A stretch of 64,000 bases of DNA from Hypericum androsaemum. Taxonomy: Eukaryota; Streptophyta; Magnoliopsida; Malpighiales; Hypericaceae. Numbering within the stretch: the stretch's first letter is position 1; each line of letters begins with the position of its first letter. The notes under the pieces were generated by a model. The model was not told the DNA's origin. It ran no database searches and saw nothing but the letters and a program-made list of their open reading frames with translations. Below, one piece after another: positions 42,702 through 53,848 of this stretch. The stretch lies in the NCBI GenBank assembly GCA_963995505.1, contig OZ023185.1, forward strand, positions 15,077,691 through 15,141,690, written 5' to 3'. Position numbers and translations under genes: made by a program.

Positions 42702-44870
42702 CCTAAACAAAACCTTGTTGGAGTTTTTTAATCTTGTCACAAAAACCTAGTGTTAATATGGCCGCTTGCATAGAGTAGACCGGAAGGGCTGAAAGGACAG
42801 CTTGTGCAAAAGTTACTCTTCCCATAAAGGGAAGTTATTTCGTACACCAGCCTTAAAGCCTTTGTTGGACTTTGTCGATGATATATTTATAGGTACACTT
42901 AGTGACCCTCTCATGAACAGAGTCATCCCTAAGTATCGACCTAGGTTCCTGGTGAGCGAGACCTCCCGAGGTCGCTTTCCAATTTCTTTGCGAGTGAGGG
43001 GGAGACATTATCCGAGATAGAGAGTTTGGTTTTCTCCTTGATGACGTTCTGACCTGAAAACAAGCAAAATGTATTCAATATCTAGTTTAAGACACTCACT
43101 TGCTCTAGGGAAGCTTCCTCAAATAGCATAAGATCATTGTCAAAGAAGAGATGAAAAGTTTAGGGCTTGTTGGGAGATTTTGATAGGCTTCCACAACCCT
43201 TGGTCAACATATTAGTTAAGAAGGTATCCAAGACGCTCAAGGTAAAGCACGAAAATATATGGCGAGAGTGGGTCACCATGACAAATACCCCCGAGAAGGG
43301 TAAAACTGCTCAATTTTCTCCCCGTTCGAAATAACTTGCATAGAGACTGATGAAATTTAATTCATAATTGCGTCAATAAGGGAAATTGGAAGATCAAGTA
43401 GGGTTAGGGTCTCCCTAAATAAGGACCATCTAAATTGATCGTAGGCCTTTGTAAGTCCACCTTGATCACCAGTAGTCTCTTTCCAGTTCGACTTGACTTC
43501 GTGGTGTGGATGACTTGTTGCACTATGATGATGTTCCTGATTATATATCTACCGGGAATGAAGCTGCTCTGATTTAGGGCTTGTCCAAGGCGACAGTAAA
43601 GCTTGTAAGCGGCCTGCAATCAGCTTTGTAACTCTTTCTAAGGAGATGTTACAAAGGGCAGTCGGCCTAAATAGGCCGGGTGTTGAGGATTTGCTATCTT
43701 AGGGATTAGGACAAGACCTATATCATGGACCCTTTTTGGTGACCACACTCCGGAGAGCACCCTCTGGATAAAAGCGTTAGTTAAATTCTGCACCACATCC
43801 CAGTTTCAATGGTAAAAAGCGGCTTGGAGCCCATCGATGCCTGGAACTTTCAAGACCGCAATAGAGAAAATTGTCTTTTTTATTTTGGCAGCTATTGGTA
43901 GAGCAGCCAGTTTGACCTTTGTGTCTTCGGCCAAGGGGAAAAGCCATTCAGCCCGGGAAAACCTTTTATACCAACTGACCCTTCTTCCATAAAAAGCTTC
44001 ACAAAATAATCCACTTGGAGTTTTTGGAGTTCTTCTAGATCGGAGATTCAGCTACCATCCTCCGATTTTAGGGCTGTGATCTTATTGGTCTTCCATCTCA
44101 CCATGGTAGTAGTGTAGAAATATTTGGTGTTACGGTCACCATTGAGCAAGATGTTCTTCCTAACTTTTTATGACCATAAAACCTCCTCTTGTTCCATCAT
44201 GTGCTTCAACTCTTTGCATAGCTCTATCTCCAGATGACTCGGGAAGGGTACTTTTGTGCTTCAAATGCCTTTTAGATCCCTCCTATTCACCCCATCAGTG
44301 TCCCCTTCTTATTAAAAATATTCTCAAAGATGTCATTGTTCCAATTTTTCACATGTTGAACAAACTTGTCACAAACATCCAGGAGGGGCTTTTCAGAATC
44401 CAGTTAGAAACCACAAACTCCTTAAACCCAGAAAACGAGTGGCAAGCCACTTGGTACCTGAAGAGACATTTGTCCTTTCGAAGCATAGGGTCTGGGGTAA
44501 ATGATAACAAGATGCGATAATGATCTGACTTTCTTCTCGGGAGGTGGAAGACGGTAACCTCCAGGAATTTCAATCGCCGAGATAAGCTGGCAAGGCCCCT
44601 GTCCAGCTACTTAGGAACACCACAATCTGACCTAGGTGTATTTTGTGCCATAGTAACTCAAGTCCTGTAGTTCATAATCTTGTATCCATTGCTGAAACTG
44701 TTGATGTTTGGTGCCTCAGACAGGAGATCCCCCAATCTTACCATCGGATAGCAAGAACTTGTTGAAAGCCCCTGCAAGGAGCCAAGGTAAATCCATGTGA
44801 GATGCAATCTGAGAAAGTTGTGACTATAGTTCTTCTCTAACCAACGGGTTAGGACTGCTAAGCCCATTGA
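42702..44870 (-). pseudogene. LINE endonuclease and reverse transcriptase, degenerate
   Basis: From the right: an endonuclease-like piece (MDLPWLLAGAFNKFLLSDG, about 44800-44750), with the usual GDFN changed to GAFN. Then LNGDRNTKYFYTTT (about 44150-44110), LKVPGIDGLQAAFYH (about 43870-43810), FIPGRYIIRN (43560s) and GDPLSPYIFVLYLERLG (about 43280-43230). The catalytic F-A-D-D region at about 43110 reads FFDNDLMLF, so an Asp has been displaced by Asn and the active site is lost. Multiple stops and shifts are present. The last part (RVTFAQAVLSALPVYSMQAAI) ends at the solo LTR. Confidence 0.8.
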
Positions 44871-44943
44871 TTCTCCGTTTGATTTCCTACAAGTATATGA
44901 ATAAATTGCCTGTTAACTAGAGAAACTGTAGGTTCATTAAGCA

Positions 44944-44944
<1 letters not shown>

Positions 44945-44975
<31 letters not shown>
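44945..44975. repeat. poly-G run of 31 bases
   Basis: Thirty-one consecutive G residues separate the LINE from the SIRE-like LTR. On the LTR strand it is poly-C. SIRE-type LTRs commonly carry a short C run near this place, so it may be an expanded native tract, but the exact length could also be a sequencing or assembly effect. Confidence 0.85.
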
Positions 44976-44976
<1 letters not shown>

Positions 44977-46349
44977 CTCATTCGAATTTTTCAACTTTCG
45001 TTGGTACTTAGTCAATTACCAGATGTATAGTGGTTCGACTTGGTCCACTTGAGCCTACATCCACTCTTCAACTGTCCTCTTGCTTTTTACCAGGTTTACT
45101 TGCAAACCTCACACCACTAGATTTACGGACTCAGACTAGCTACCGCTCTCTAGTTTTACCAGGTTCACTAGTAACCTCACAATAAACTAGCTTTCACATG
45201 CACTGGGTAGTTACCTCCCTTCAAGATTTAGAGGATCTCTAGAAATCTTGAGCTTATCATTGCTCTTACAAATATACTTCTTACACCTTCACACATAAGT
45301 TGAGCAAGTATCCTAAGAAAAAAGTACATCAAATACGCTCTTTGTCTTAACCACTTCGTGATCACATTTTTTCTCTCTTAAATGTAGGAATTCAGCTTGA
45401 GCTAGATTTCTTCTTTGAATCTTGATCACTTTCTTTTTCTCTCGAGTGGTCCACTTTTGTTCCTGGCTTGTTCTTCTATTTATAGGATCTCCCTTGCATG
45501 TAGCCGTTGGCCCTTGCTCTCCAAGAAAGTCCTTAAGCTTGCTCTTCACGTCTGAAGTAGCCGTTGGAGGAGAAGCTTTTCTTAGCTATTAAGATAGCCA
45601 ACTTTTCTTCCTAGTCTTGACTTGAGTAGACCTCGACATGTGGGTGATTTGATCCCTGAAATAGCTGTAACAAAACAAAGCCAAAAGAACTTCCAAAACC
45701 CCTTTTATATCATGTTATGTTAGAACAACATAATCAAAATTTAAACAGTTGTTCTTTGGACAAAAGTGTGAATCGCCTAAGGCAGTTCGTCCATCACGTG
45801 GACTTGTTCAAAGATGATTATATAACTCTTCCCAAAGTTAATCTCTCTAATCCATAAAAGATTGCTATAACCACCAAGCAACCAAGCCGTGGCGAGGTGC
45901 TTATACGGTGTGTAAAAGACTTAATCATCTTAATCTTGGCAATGTTCAAATTCAAACTTGCATTGGGATAAATATATAGATCGTTTGGTCAAGCTTCAAC
46001 TATAGTGTCTAAGTGATGACTTGATCTTGACTTAGGAGAATTCTAAAAAACCAAACTCATAAAATAGTCTTCGTTAACCACTCATATGTCACCGAGAAAT
46101 TAATGATCATATAACAGCAAAGTTTATGATCCCGTGTAAGAATAACCTATGTCTTAATGAAAAAGTCACTTACCTAACTTGTAAGTTAAGTTCTCGTAGC
46201 TTATGACCGATCTCTCGATATACTTATTTATCTCTTAGATCATGACTAGCATTTTGTAGTACTTAAGGATAACTGAGTTTATGATCAGCGTACTACTATG
46301 CATAGCCTTTTTCTTGATCATACTTAATCAAAACACTAAGGCATTTTCA
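44976..46349 (-). repeat. 3' LTR of the SIRE-like element
   Basis: Begins TGAAAATGCC on the minus strand directly after the purine tract. It is AT-rich with repeated TTTACCAGGTTCACTAG-like phrases (about 45090 and 45160), and its end is cut at the poly-G run. The frame 45549-45313 inside has no recognisable feature. Confidence 0.7.
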
Positions 46350-46784
46350 GTCTCCCCCTTTTTGATAAGGGCAACTTCTTATCAGAATTTGGCTAAGGCT
46401 CCCCCTTAATATTTTCCGATTAAGTTTTTCTCATTCGTCGTGCTCCCTCTGTCTATATGCACTCAACAACCATGTTAGATCATTTGGGATAGGCTTAAGT
46501 CCATAGCAAACATGAGCCATCGCAAATTTGATTTAAGCATAGTGCATCAAAAGCTATTAATACCTAACACATTCATGCAAGACGTAAGTCTATGACAAAT
46601 ATGCGTCCAACGTAGAATATGATAAGCAGTAGTAGGAATTAGCATAGACAAAAGTACCGTGCAATTATCTAACAAACATAATAGCCATAGGAATATAGAG
46701 AGTTTTTCAACCTAAGCTCAAAAGATCAACAGATCTTCAAAAGTGTTTGTCTTGAGGAGTGGAGCAGATCAATAAGAATCATCA

Positions 46785-48577
46785 TCACTGGCATTTCTTC
46801 CAACCTCTTCCATCATCTGAGTCATGGCCAAAGACATCGTCATTGCTTAACTCCGGAAAACTCTTATCCCAATCTTTACCTATGAAGAAGGCTCTTTGGA
46901 AGGCAGTGGGTGGTTCTTTCTTTTTCTTCATGACAGCTGAGGCAGAGGCCTTCTTGGCCTTTGGTGGAGTCTTAGTGAGACTCTTCTTCTTCTTTTTCTG
47001 CATGGGCTTCTCTATCAATAGTGTTCTGACTCTTGAAGTTGAGCCAATCTTCTTCTTTGGGGCTGCGGCAACGCCCTTGTCCTTTCTCTTCCTTGCATCC
47101 TCATCAGCAGCAGCAGCAAGGATTATAGATTGGCTTTCTTTAGCCACGGCTTCAACTTCCTAATCTTTTTTCTCAGGAACAACTTCTTCTTCTTCTTGTT
47201 CTGTTACAACATTTTTCATTGTAGCCATTTCTTCTCTTTCCAGTTGAAGTCCCACAAAGGAATCAACACTTGTTCAAGTGGCGGAGAGGGTTCCTTTTCT
47301 TGCATACCTTCAACTTGGATTTCTTTCTCGGGAGAAGTGACTTCTTCTTCTTCATCTAGAACATGATGATCTGGATAGGCACTAACATAAGGAGAATGAT
47401 CTCCTTCAAGAATAGGATCTACAGATTTCTGAGGAGAGGAGTTGGTGTTTTCCATCGGCAGGAAGCCAATATCCTCAGGCTGAGGAGAAGGCGCTAGATT
47501 GGAGGGACTAGTCTGGGCCTTCAGCACCATTATCTCCTACTGCATCTTTTTGTATCTCTTCCACAACTTCATAACTTGCTTCTTTAAAGCAAGTAGATCC
47601 TTTTTCATCTTCTTATCAGTAGGCTTGGGTGGCTTCAACTTCGGGCAGCCGGGAAACAGGACTTTGTTCGAGGAACCATTGAGAGTGAGTCCATTTCTTT
47701 TCTCAAACTGATCAGACCTTCTCTTGATGGATAGAGTAACATTCTTTCTATTACTGTTTATCCATTTTCCATATTTTTCCTTCACTTTAATGCTTTGCAA
47801 TGTTGCACAATTATAAACATCCTTAGGAATAGCTCCTTTATCTAGAGGTTCACATATTCCAACCATAACTATGATCGAATATATGATCCTCCCATAAGGA
47901 AGGAACTATTTGGGCTCTTTTGCTGCTGTTTTGATCTTGTAGATTAGAAACTCAGCCACATTGATCTTGTCTTTAGCCCACACATGCTTAAAGAGGTTCA
48001 TCTCTTCATTGGCAATGGCAATTGTGTTAGAGGGCTTGTTGAAGATAGTCCTGGAAATAAAATGTTGAACCATCCTAGGTGTAACACCTTCTTCCGTAGG
48101 TATCTTCAATCATAGTGGCCTCATTATCATCTTCATTGTCTTCGTCCTTGCAACTGCCTTTGTCTTTGAGGTTCTAGAAGAGAAAGAACCTATTTCTTCT
48201 GAGGAGGGCTTGACCATCTTCACCTTGGGCTCATCCTTGGAAGCAGATCCCTTTCTTCTTGTGCACCTTCTTCTCCGGTGGCTCGACCATGGGGGTTTTC
48301 CTTTAACTTCTTTCGTGAGCACAGGAGGTAGAACTTCTTGTGCTTGCTCCTTTGCATGCTTCTCTTCCTCTAACTCTAGTTAGTTTCTAAGAGAGTGGCG
48401 AGTTTTTCTTTTTGAAGGGAGTTTGGTCTTGGGTTTGGACGAAGAGGACTCGCATCTTTCTATAGTAGGAGTCCCGGCTGCATTCTCTTTCTCTTTCAAC
48501 CAAGAAACCACTGGATTCTTCATCTTGGGTGGTTTTTTAGGCTTAGAAAGACCCCGTAGGTGACTGGAATGCCTCAT
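46785..48577 (-). pseudogene. envelope-like third ORF of the SIRE-like element, broken
   Basis: On the minus strand a chain of frames (48577-48380, 48322-48110, 48109-47906, 47866-47537, 47530-47216, 47147-46785) lies between pol and the LTR. It starts MRHSSHLRGLSKPKK with K/S-rich sequence. The middle (48109-47537) has GVTPRMVQHFI and IAIANEEMNLFKHVWAKDKI, resembling the plant 'putative transposon protein' region of SIRE/gypsy extra ORFs. The end is acidic then K-rich (ARKRKDKGVAAAPKKK) and finishes FGHDSDDGRGWKKC. In SIRE elements this place holds an ORF suggested to be envelope-like, of unproven role. Frames are broken by stops and shifts. Confidence 0.65.
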
Positions 48578-48591
48578 CTTCCTGACCCAAA

Positions 48592-48611
48592 AGAGAGAGA
48601 GAGAGAGAGAG
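48592..48611. repeat. AG dinucleotide microsatellite
   Basis: About ten AG repeats just before (on the minus strand) the start of the extra ORF, in the likely untranslated gap after pol. Confidence 0.8.
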
Positions 48612-48886
48612 TTTCTTGGAAAATTCTCGGGATGGAGAAGAAGTGGAGGTTTTAGGAGGAGAAAGGATTATGACAATTTTTTTTATAAAAAAAATTGTAT
48701 AATCTCTCTCTTATATAGTCTTAAGTAAAAATAGTTTATGGGACACCAAAGATTAGTCGTTACGATGTGACACATGATAGTTATTGTCCATTGGTCCTTT
48801 GCAACGGTTGAGAAGATCTCTTAGTCCATCACAACGTTTGAATGTAAACTTCTCTTTCGCATGTAAGTCTTAATTCTCTCCTTATC

Positions 48887-50022
48887 CTAATAAAATTTCC
48901 TTAAATTTAGGGCTTGATAAATATGTCCGCTAATTAATTTTTCAAAATGTAGCTCTATATCACCCTTTTGGACATGATCTCTTAGAAAGTGATGCCCAAT
49001 TTCAATATACTTTGAGCGAGAATGTTGCACCGAATTTTTACTAAGGCAAATAGCACTAGTATTGTCACACATAATTGGCATTTTATTGAAATTCATACCC
49101 TAGTCTTGGAGTTGTTGCTTCATCCATAGAAGCTGAGAACAACAACTTCCTACAGAGATGTACGCTGCACTACATTAGCTATGGAAAAAGACACAGAATT
49201 TTGCTTTTTTCTAAACCATGATATCAGCATGTTCCTAAGCAATTGGCATGTTCCTGATGTACTCTTCCTATCCAGCTTGCAACCTCCATAATCAGCGTCA
49301 GAATATCCAATCAATTTAAAACAACTTTTCTTAGGATACCAAATACATTTGTCGTTTGTCCCTTTTAGATATCTAAATATTCTTTTAACCGCCATAAAAT
49401 GAGTTTCCATGGGACTATATTGAAATCTAGCACACATACAAACACTGATTAGTATATCAGGATGACTGGCAGTTAAATAAAGTAAGGATTCGATCATACC
49501 TCGATACTTCTTTTGATCAAATAGAAAACTTTCCTCATCCTTGTCAAGCCTTGTGCTAGCAGCCATAGAAGTGCCCATTTCATTTAGTTTCATCAATTCA
49601 AACTTCTTCAAGATATCTTTGATATACTTAGTTTGAGTTACGAAAATTCTCTTTTTAGATTGGTTAATTTGAAGTCTAAGAAAATATTTCAATTCTCTCA
49701 GCATACTCATCTCAAACTCTTTTTGCATAGTTTTGAAAAACTCTTTGCACATATAATCGTTTGTTGTGCCAAAAACAATGTCATCGACATATATTTACAC
49801 AAGCAATAAATTATTCTTTTCACCCTTAATGAATAACGTTGTATCAACATTGCCCATTTTAAAATCTTTTTTGATTAGAAAGCCACTTAACTTTTCATAC
49901 CAAGCTCTAGGAGCTTGTTTCAAACTATATAAAGCTTTGTTAAAATGATAAACATGACAACCATGTGCTACAAGTATAGCCTTATTCTGAGTTACTATAG
50001 CATTTTCATCCATCTTACTCAC
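48887..50022 (-). pseudogene. copia (SIRE-like) reverse transcriptase and RNase H C-terminal part
   Basis: From 50022 leftward: NKALYSLKQAPRAWYEKLSG, then (after a stop) IYVDDIVFGTTND at about 49800-49760, the reverse-transcriptase catalytic YVDD motif, intact. Next come MLRELKYFLRLQI, RGMIESLLYLTASHPDI and YSDADYGGCKLDRKSTSG (RNase H start, 49320s). After a stop near 49150, [13 protein letters not shown] and [17 protein letters not shown] complete the RNase H region. Everything upstream of the LKQAPRAW segment is missing, and the stops make it inactive. Confidence 0.85.
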
Positions 50023-50036
50023 AGTCTCTACAAGTC

Positions 50037-51293
50037 ATGAACCAGACCTTGAACTGCCTGCAACGCTTTGATGGTGAAAACTTTACTCATTGGCAAGAGA
50101 CGGTGAAGTTCTTCCTCATCACCATCAAATTGTGGCACATTCTTGAAGATGGCTTGGAGGAGATTTCTGCTGCAACCACGGAGGACAGTGACGAATTGAA
50201 GGCCAAATGCAAGAAGCGTCAAGACGAGGATTTCATGTGTCGTGGCCACATCCTCAATGTTGTAGATACTAATGTCTATAACGCCCATCAAAGCATCTCG
50301 ACGGCAAAGGAGTTGTGGAGAGAGCTGGACAACAAATACAAGATCTCCGAAGGAAGCAACAATAAGTTTTTGATATGCAACTTCATAGATTTTAAGAAGG
50401 TAGACGGCAAGTCAATCATCGCCCAGGTCAGCGGACTTCTACTCATTGTCAACCATCTAAAGGATGCTGGTATTGATCTTTCAGACTCTTTTGTGGTCGG
50501 AGTCATAATCTCCCGTCTTCCTCCTTCATGGAATGGTTACAAGAAGAAACTTAAGCATGCTGAAACTGACTATGACCTTGAAGGTTTGCAGCGTCATCTT
50601 CGTATTGAAGAGGACTATCGTAAATGAGAAATGAAGGATAGTCAGCAAACTGAAAATATCTCTAGGGCTAACAATGTTGAAATTTTGAAGCCTAAGAATG
50701 ATTCTCAGTTTAAGAAGAAAAATCCTAACAAAAAGGATAAGAAGAAGGGTGATTTCTTCTGGTGTAAGAAATCTGGCAATTATGCTCGTGACTGTCGTCA
50801 ACGAAAGAAACAATTGAAAAAGGAGGTGAACATGGTCGATGAAAAGGATAAACTTGTTGCTGTGGTGCAATGTGCCAATGCTATTGTTGATCAAAGCGGT
50901 GGATGGTGGCACGACACCGGTGCAACCATCTATATCTGTAAAGACAAAAATCTTTACAAGACATATGAACCGATTATTGAAGAATGAAACAAAGTTACTT
51001 TAGCAAACAACCAAAGTAGCAAGGTTGTTGGAAAAGGCACTGTTGATCTCCTTTTTACATCGAGAAAGACATTGACTCTTAAGAATGTACTACATGTCCC
51101 TGATATTGTAAAGAACCTAGTTTCCGGAGTCCTTATTAACAAGGTCGGATTCAAAGTTACTTATGAGTCTGATAAGTTTGTATTGTCCAAGAATGGGATG
51201 TTCATTGGACAAGGATACTCTTGTAATGGGATGATTAAACTCAATCTAATAAAGAATGATTCTGCTTATATCGTTGACTCTTTTGATATTTAG
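50037..51293 (+). pseudogene. copia gag, zinc knuckle and protease
   Basis: Gag starts with an ATG at 50037 (CLQRFDGENFTHWQETVKFF) and runs to a TGA at 50625; then a basic stretch with the knuckle CKKSGNYARDC (about 50762-50800), in which the first Cys pair and the His are altered. Protease follows: WWHDTGATIYICKD (about 50907-50950; DTGA active site readable), a TGA at 50985, then NVLHVPDIVKNLVSG. TAG at 51291 ends the frame. Each break is a single base change, so the element was intact until fairly recently. Confidence 0.85.
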
Positions 51294-52751
51294 CATGCTA
51301 GATTAGGACATGTAAATTATGTTTCTCTTAGAAATATGAAAAGATTGGGATTAATTTTTGATTGCGACTTCGAAAATGTTTTTAAATATGAAACATGTGC
51401 ACAAGCAAAGATACATAGAACGTCATTTAAATCCATGGTTAGAAACTCTACTTTGCTTGAATTAATACATAGTGATGTTGGTGATCTTAAAAGTCATATG
51501 ACTCGTGGTGGAAATAAATATTATGTCACTTTCATTGATGATTGCACTAGATATGCATATGTTTACTTGATGAAGTCTAACGATGAAGTTTTTGACAAGT
51601 TAAAGATTTACAAGGCTAAAGTAAAGACACAACTAGGGGAGAAAATTAAAGTCTTACGATCTGATCATGGTGGTGAATACTTCCTTAATGAGTTCACTTT
51701 GTTTTATCAAGAACATGGTTTAGTTCATCAAGTTACTTCACCTTACACACCTCAACAAAATGGTATTGATGAAAGAAAGAATAGGACTTTGATAGAAATG
51801 ATTAATACTATGCTAATAAGTTCTAGTTTGCCTAATTTTTTATGGGGTGAAGCCATATTGTCCACATGCTATATTCTAAATAGAGTATCTTTGAAAAAAA
51901 TATATTTCACTTTATGAATTATGGTTTAAAAGAAAGCCTAACTTGAAAAGATTAAAAGTGTGGGGATGCTTAGCATATGTTAGAAAGCCTGATCCTAAAA
52001 GACCAAAGTTAGGAAATAGAGCTTATAAATGTGCATTTGTAGGCTACTCACATAATAGTACAACCTACAGATTTTTAATTCTTGATACTTTTGAGACTAT
52101 AGAATCTGTAGATATGGAATTCTTTGAGAACTTGACTAGGCATAGTTTCCAAAATGAACCCGTTGGAGATCCACTATTGCCTAGTCTAGAACCGGTAGAC
52201 ACTAACAACAATGACGACACTTTAGCTCATATGGAAGATGTTGAACCTGGAAGAAGTGAGAGAACAAGAATAGAGAAAAACTATAGTCCTGAATTCATAA
52301 CATATCTTGTAGAGGGTAATAAGAATGAGATTGATAATGTTGTCAAGTATGTTATGCATGTTGATGATGATAATAAAATATATTCTGATGCTGTGAGTTC
52401 TAGAGATGTCATTTTCTGGAAAGAGGCTATTAATGATGAGATGAATTCAATTTTGTTTAATGAAACTTGGAAGTTAATTATATCCATTAATTATTTAATT
52501 GCACTTGCATCTATTCACAAGTTAATTATACATCAAATAGATGTGAAAACCGCATTCTTAAATGGTGATCTGGAAGAAGAAATATATATGGAACAACCTG
52601 AAGGTTTTGTACTACCAGGCCAAGAAAAGAAAGTTTGCAAGTTAGTGAAATCTATTCATGGCATGAAGCAAGCTCCCATGCAATGGCATGAGAAATTTGA
52701 TAAAGTTGCATTGTCATATGGTTTTGTTGTTAATGATGCTGATAAATATAT
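51294..52751 (+). pseudogene. copia integrase and reverse transcriptase, first part
   Basis: Integrase: HARLGHVNYVSLRNMKRLG ... CETCAQAKIHRTSF-like zinc finger (one Cys altered to Tyr-Glu-Thr-Cys spacing), catalytic D in HSDVGDL, D in RSDHGGEY and E in GIDERKN (about 51336-51917), then, after a frame break at 51910, LKVWGCLAYVRKPDPKRPKL. Reverse transcriptase starts at FWKEAINDEMNSILFNETWK (about 52415-52475), but about 170 bases are missing before IALASIHKLIIHQIDVKTAF (52497). It continues LNGDLEEEIYMEQPEGFV and MKQAPMQWHEKF to DADKY, where the Pack-MULE begins. Confidence 0.85.
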
Positions 52752-53848
52752 GGGAAAATTACTGTGTAGTCCCTGGGGTTTACTTAAATCTACTCAAAAG
52801 TTCCTCCTGTTCACAAAATACATTTCAAAGTCCCTCTAGTTTACTTTTATTATACTTTCGAGTCCCTCAATGAGTTTTTTTCTTTTTTTGTCATTGAAAA
52901 GACGAAAATACCCTTGAACAAAAACAAAAATAAAATGCTTACATCATCTCATCTTCTACCTCCAATCTAAACATTATCAACAACAACAAAAATCCCTGAC
53001 GAATCCATCCACAAATCGAGAACCCGAGAGCTAATTCTGTCACAAGATAAACCCTAAGTTAGTCTGAATCGATGACCATCGAGATTGATAGGACAGAGAA
53101 GGAACGCAAGTTCTGGGGCTGACCCAGTTGGGAACTGGCCTAGTTAAAGAAACCAAAAAGTCAGGTCGGGTCATTAACCCGTCGGGTCTGGTCCTCAAGG
53201 ACCGATTGGACCACTTCAGGGGTCAGCTTGCTGTTCGCCAGAGGGAAAGATTGGAGGAGCGAAAGCCAGGTGGTCTTCGTAAGGATCAAGTTTATTTCGT
53301 TAACCACGTCACCAGAGACGGTATAGAACTGGTGGGAGTTGGGATTCCATATAACTGGTGGTGCGGTTCCTCTCTTCGAGGAAGATGGAGTCGAGTACCT
53401 GGATGGTGAGGACAATGGAGTCTAGTCCTCGGACTGAGTGGCCCCCGATGAGAGGTGGAAGACGACGCCAAGAAAGTCGACGCCGGGCTTCGGAGATGAG
53501 GAATTTTAGGGATTCGTCATCGGTATCGCCGGGCTTTAATTGGCCCACGATTTAATTTAGAATTTGATTTCCATTGTGTTTGATTTGATTTCTAAGGTTT
53601 GAACATAAACTTGGTTGATTTGAGGAGAAAGGTAGAAGAAAAGATGATGTCAGCATTTTTTTATTTTTTGTTCTAGGGGTATTTTGGTTATTTCATTGAC
53701 AAAAATGAAAAAAATAGCTGCTAACGTGCGCCAGGGACCCGAAAGTATAATAAAAGCAAACTAGAGGGACTTTGAAATGTATTTTGTGAACAGGAGGGAC
53801 TTTTAAGTAGATTTAAGCAAACCCCATGGACTACACAGTAATTTTCCC
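52752..53848. mobile_element. Mutator-like element carrying a PPR gene fragment (Pack-MULE type)
   Basis: Inverted ends of about 200 bases (52752-52960 and about 53640-53848) begin GGGAAAATTACTGTGTAGTC and mirror each other closely. They are flanked by TAAATATAT (52743-52751) and TAAATGTAT (53849-53857), a 9-base TSD with one mismatch. The copia frame DADK-C-x-YSKHDD reads straight across if the insert is ignored, so the boundaries are exact. No transposase is present. The interior has a captured gene fragment (53050-53415, minus) and a GC-rich flank (53415-53550). Confidence 0.9.
53050..53415 (-). pseudogene. captured PPR-protein 5' fragment
   Basis: On the minus strand the sequence reads GDVVNEINLILTKTTWLSLL then LTPEVVQSVLEDQTRRVNDP, and after stops LFGFFN and ASSQLG ... 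NLRSFSVLSI. This order (NEI-x-LL ... W-x-LL ... L-x-PEVVQSVL ... DP-x-LF-x-FFNW-x-SQ ... S-F-S-x-L) is the N-terminal lead-in of plant pentatricopeptide-repeat proteins, which act on organelle RNA. Two in-frame stops interrupt it. It sits between the inverted ends of the Mutator-like element and so was probably captured by it. The upstream part of the gene (53548-53415) may be captured too but shows no recognised domain. Confidence 0.65.

Larger units (their letters stand above)
39773..44944 (-). mobile_element. LINE (L1-type) on the minus strand, split by a solo LTR
   Basis: Running right to left: endonuclease part (44870-44580), reverse transcriptase (about 44200-42702, 41392-40860), zinc-binding region (40735-40412), RNase H (40400-39915) and an A tail (T run 39773-39780). 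The 5' end is lost at the poly-G junction. The solo LTR at 41398-42696 interrupts the pol frame. No TSD was found on the right, consistent with truncation. Confidence 0.85.
44976..50028 (-). mobile_element. SIRE-like Ty1/copia element, 5' truncated, with envelope-like ORF
   Basis: On the minus strand the order is reverse transcriptase-RNase H (50022-48887), a K-rich ORF region (48577-46785), a tract TCAAAAAGGGGGAGA (46351-46364) and a 3' LTR (46349 to about 44976). The pol-then-extra-ORF order and the purine tract are those of SIRE/Maximus copia. Gag, protease, integrase and the 5' LTR are missing: the right end abuts the plus-strand copia at about 50030. Confidence 0.8.

Noticed and set aside
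46759..47163. 134-codon plus-strand frame rich in F and S
   Set aside because: Reverse complement of the lysine-rich end of the SIRE-like third ORF.
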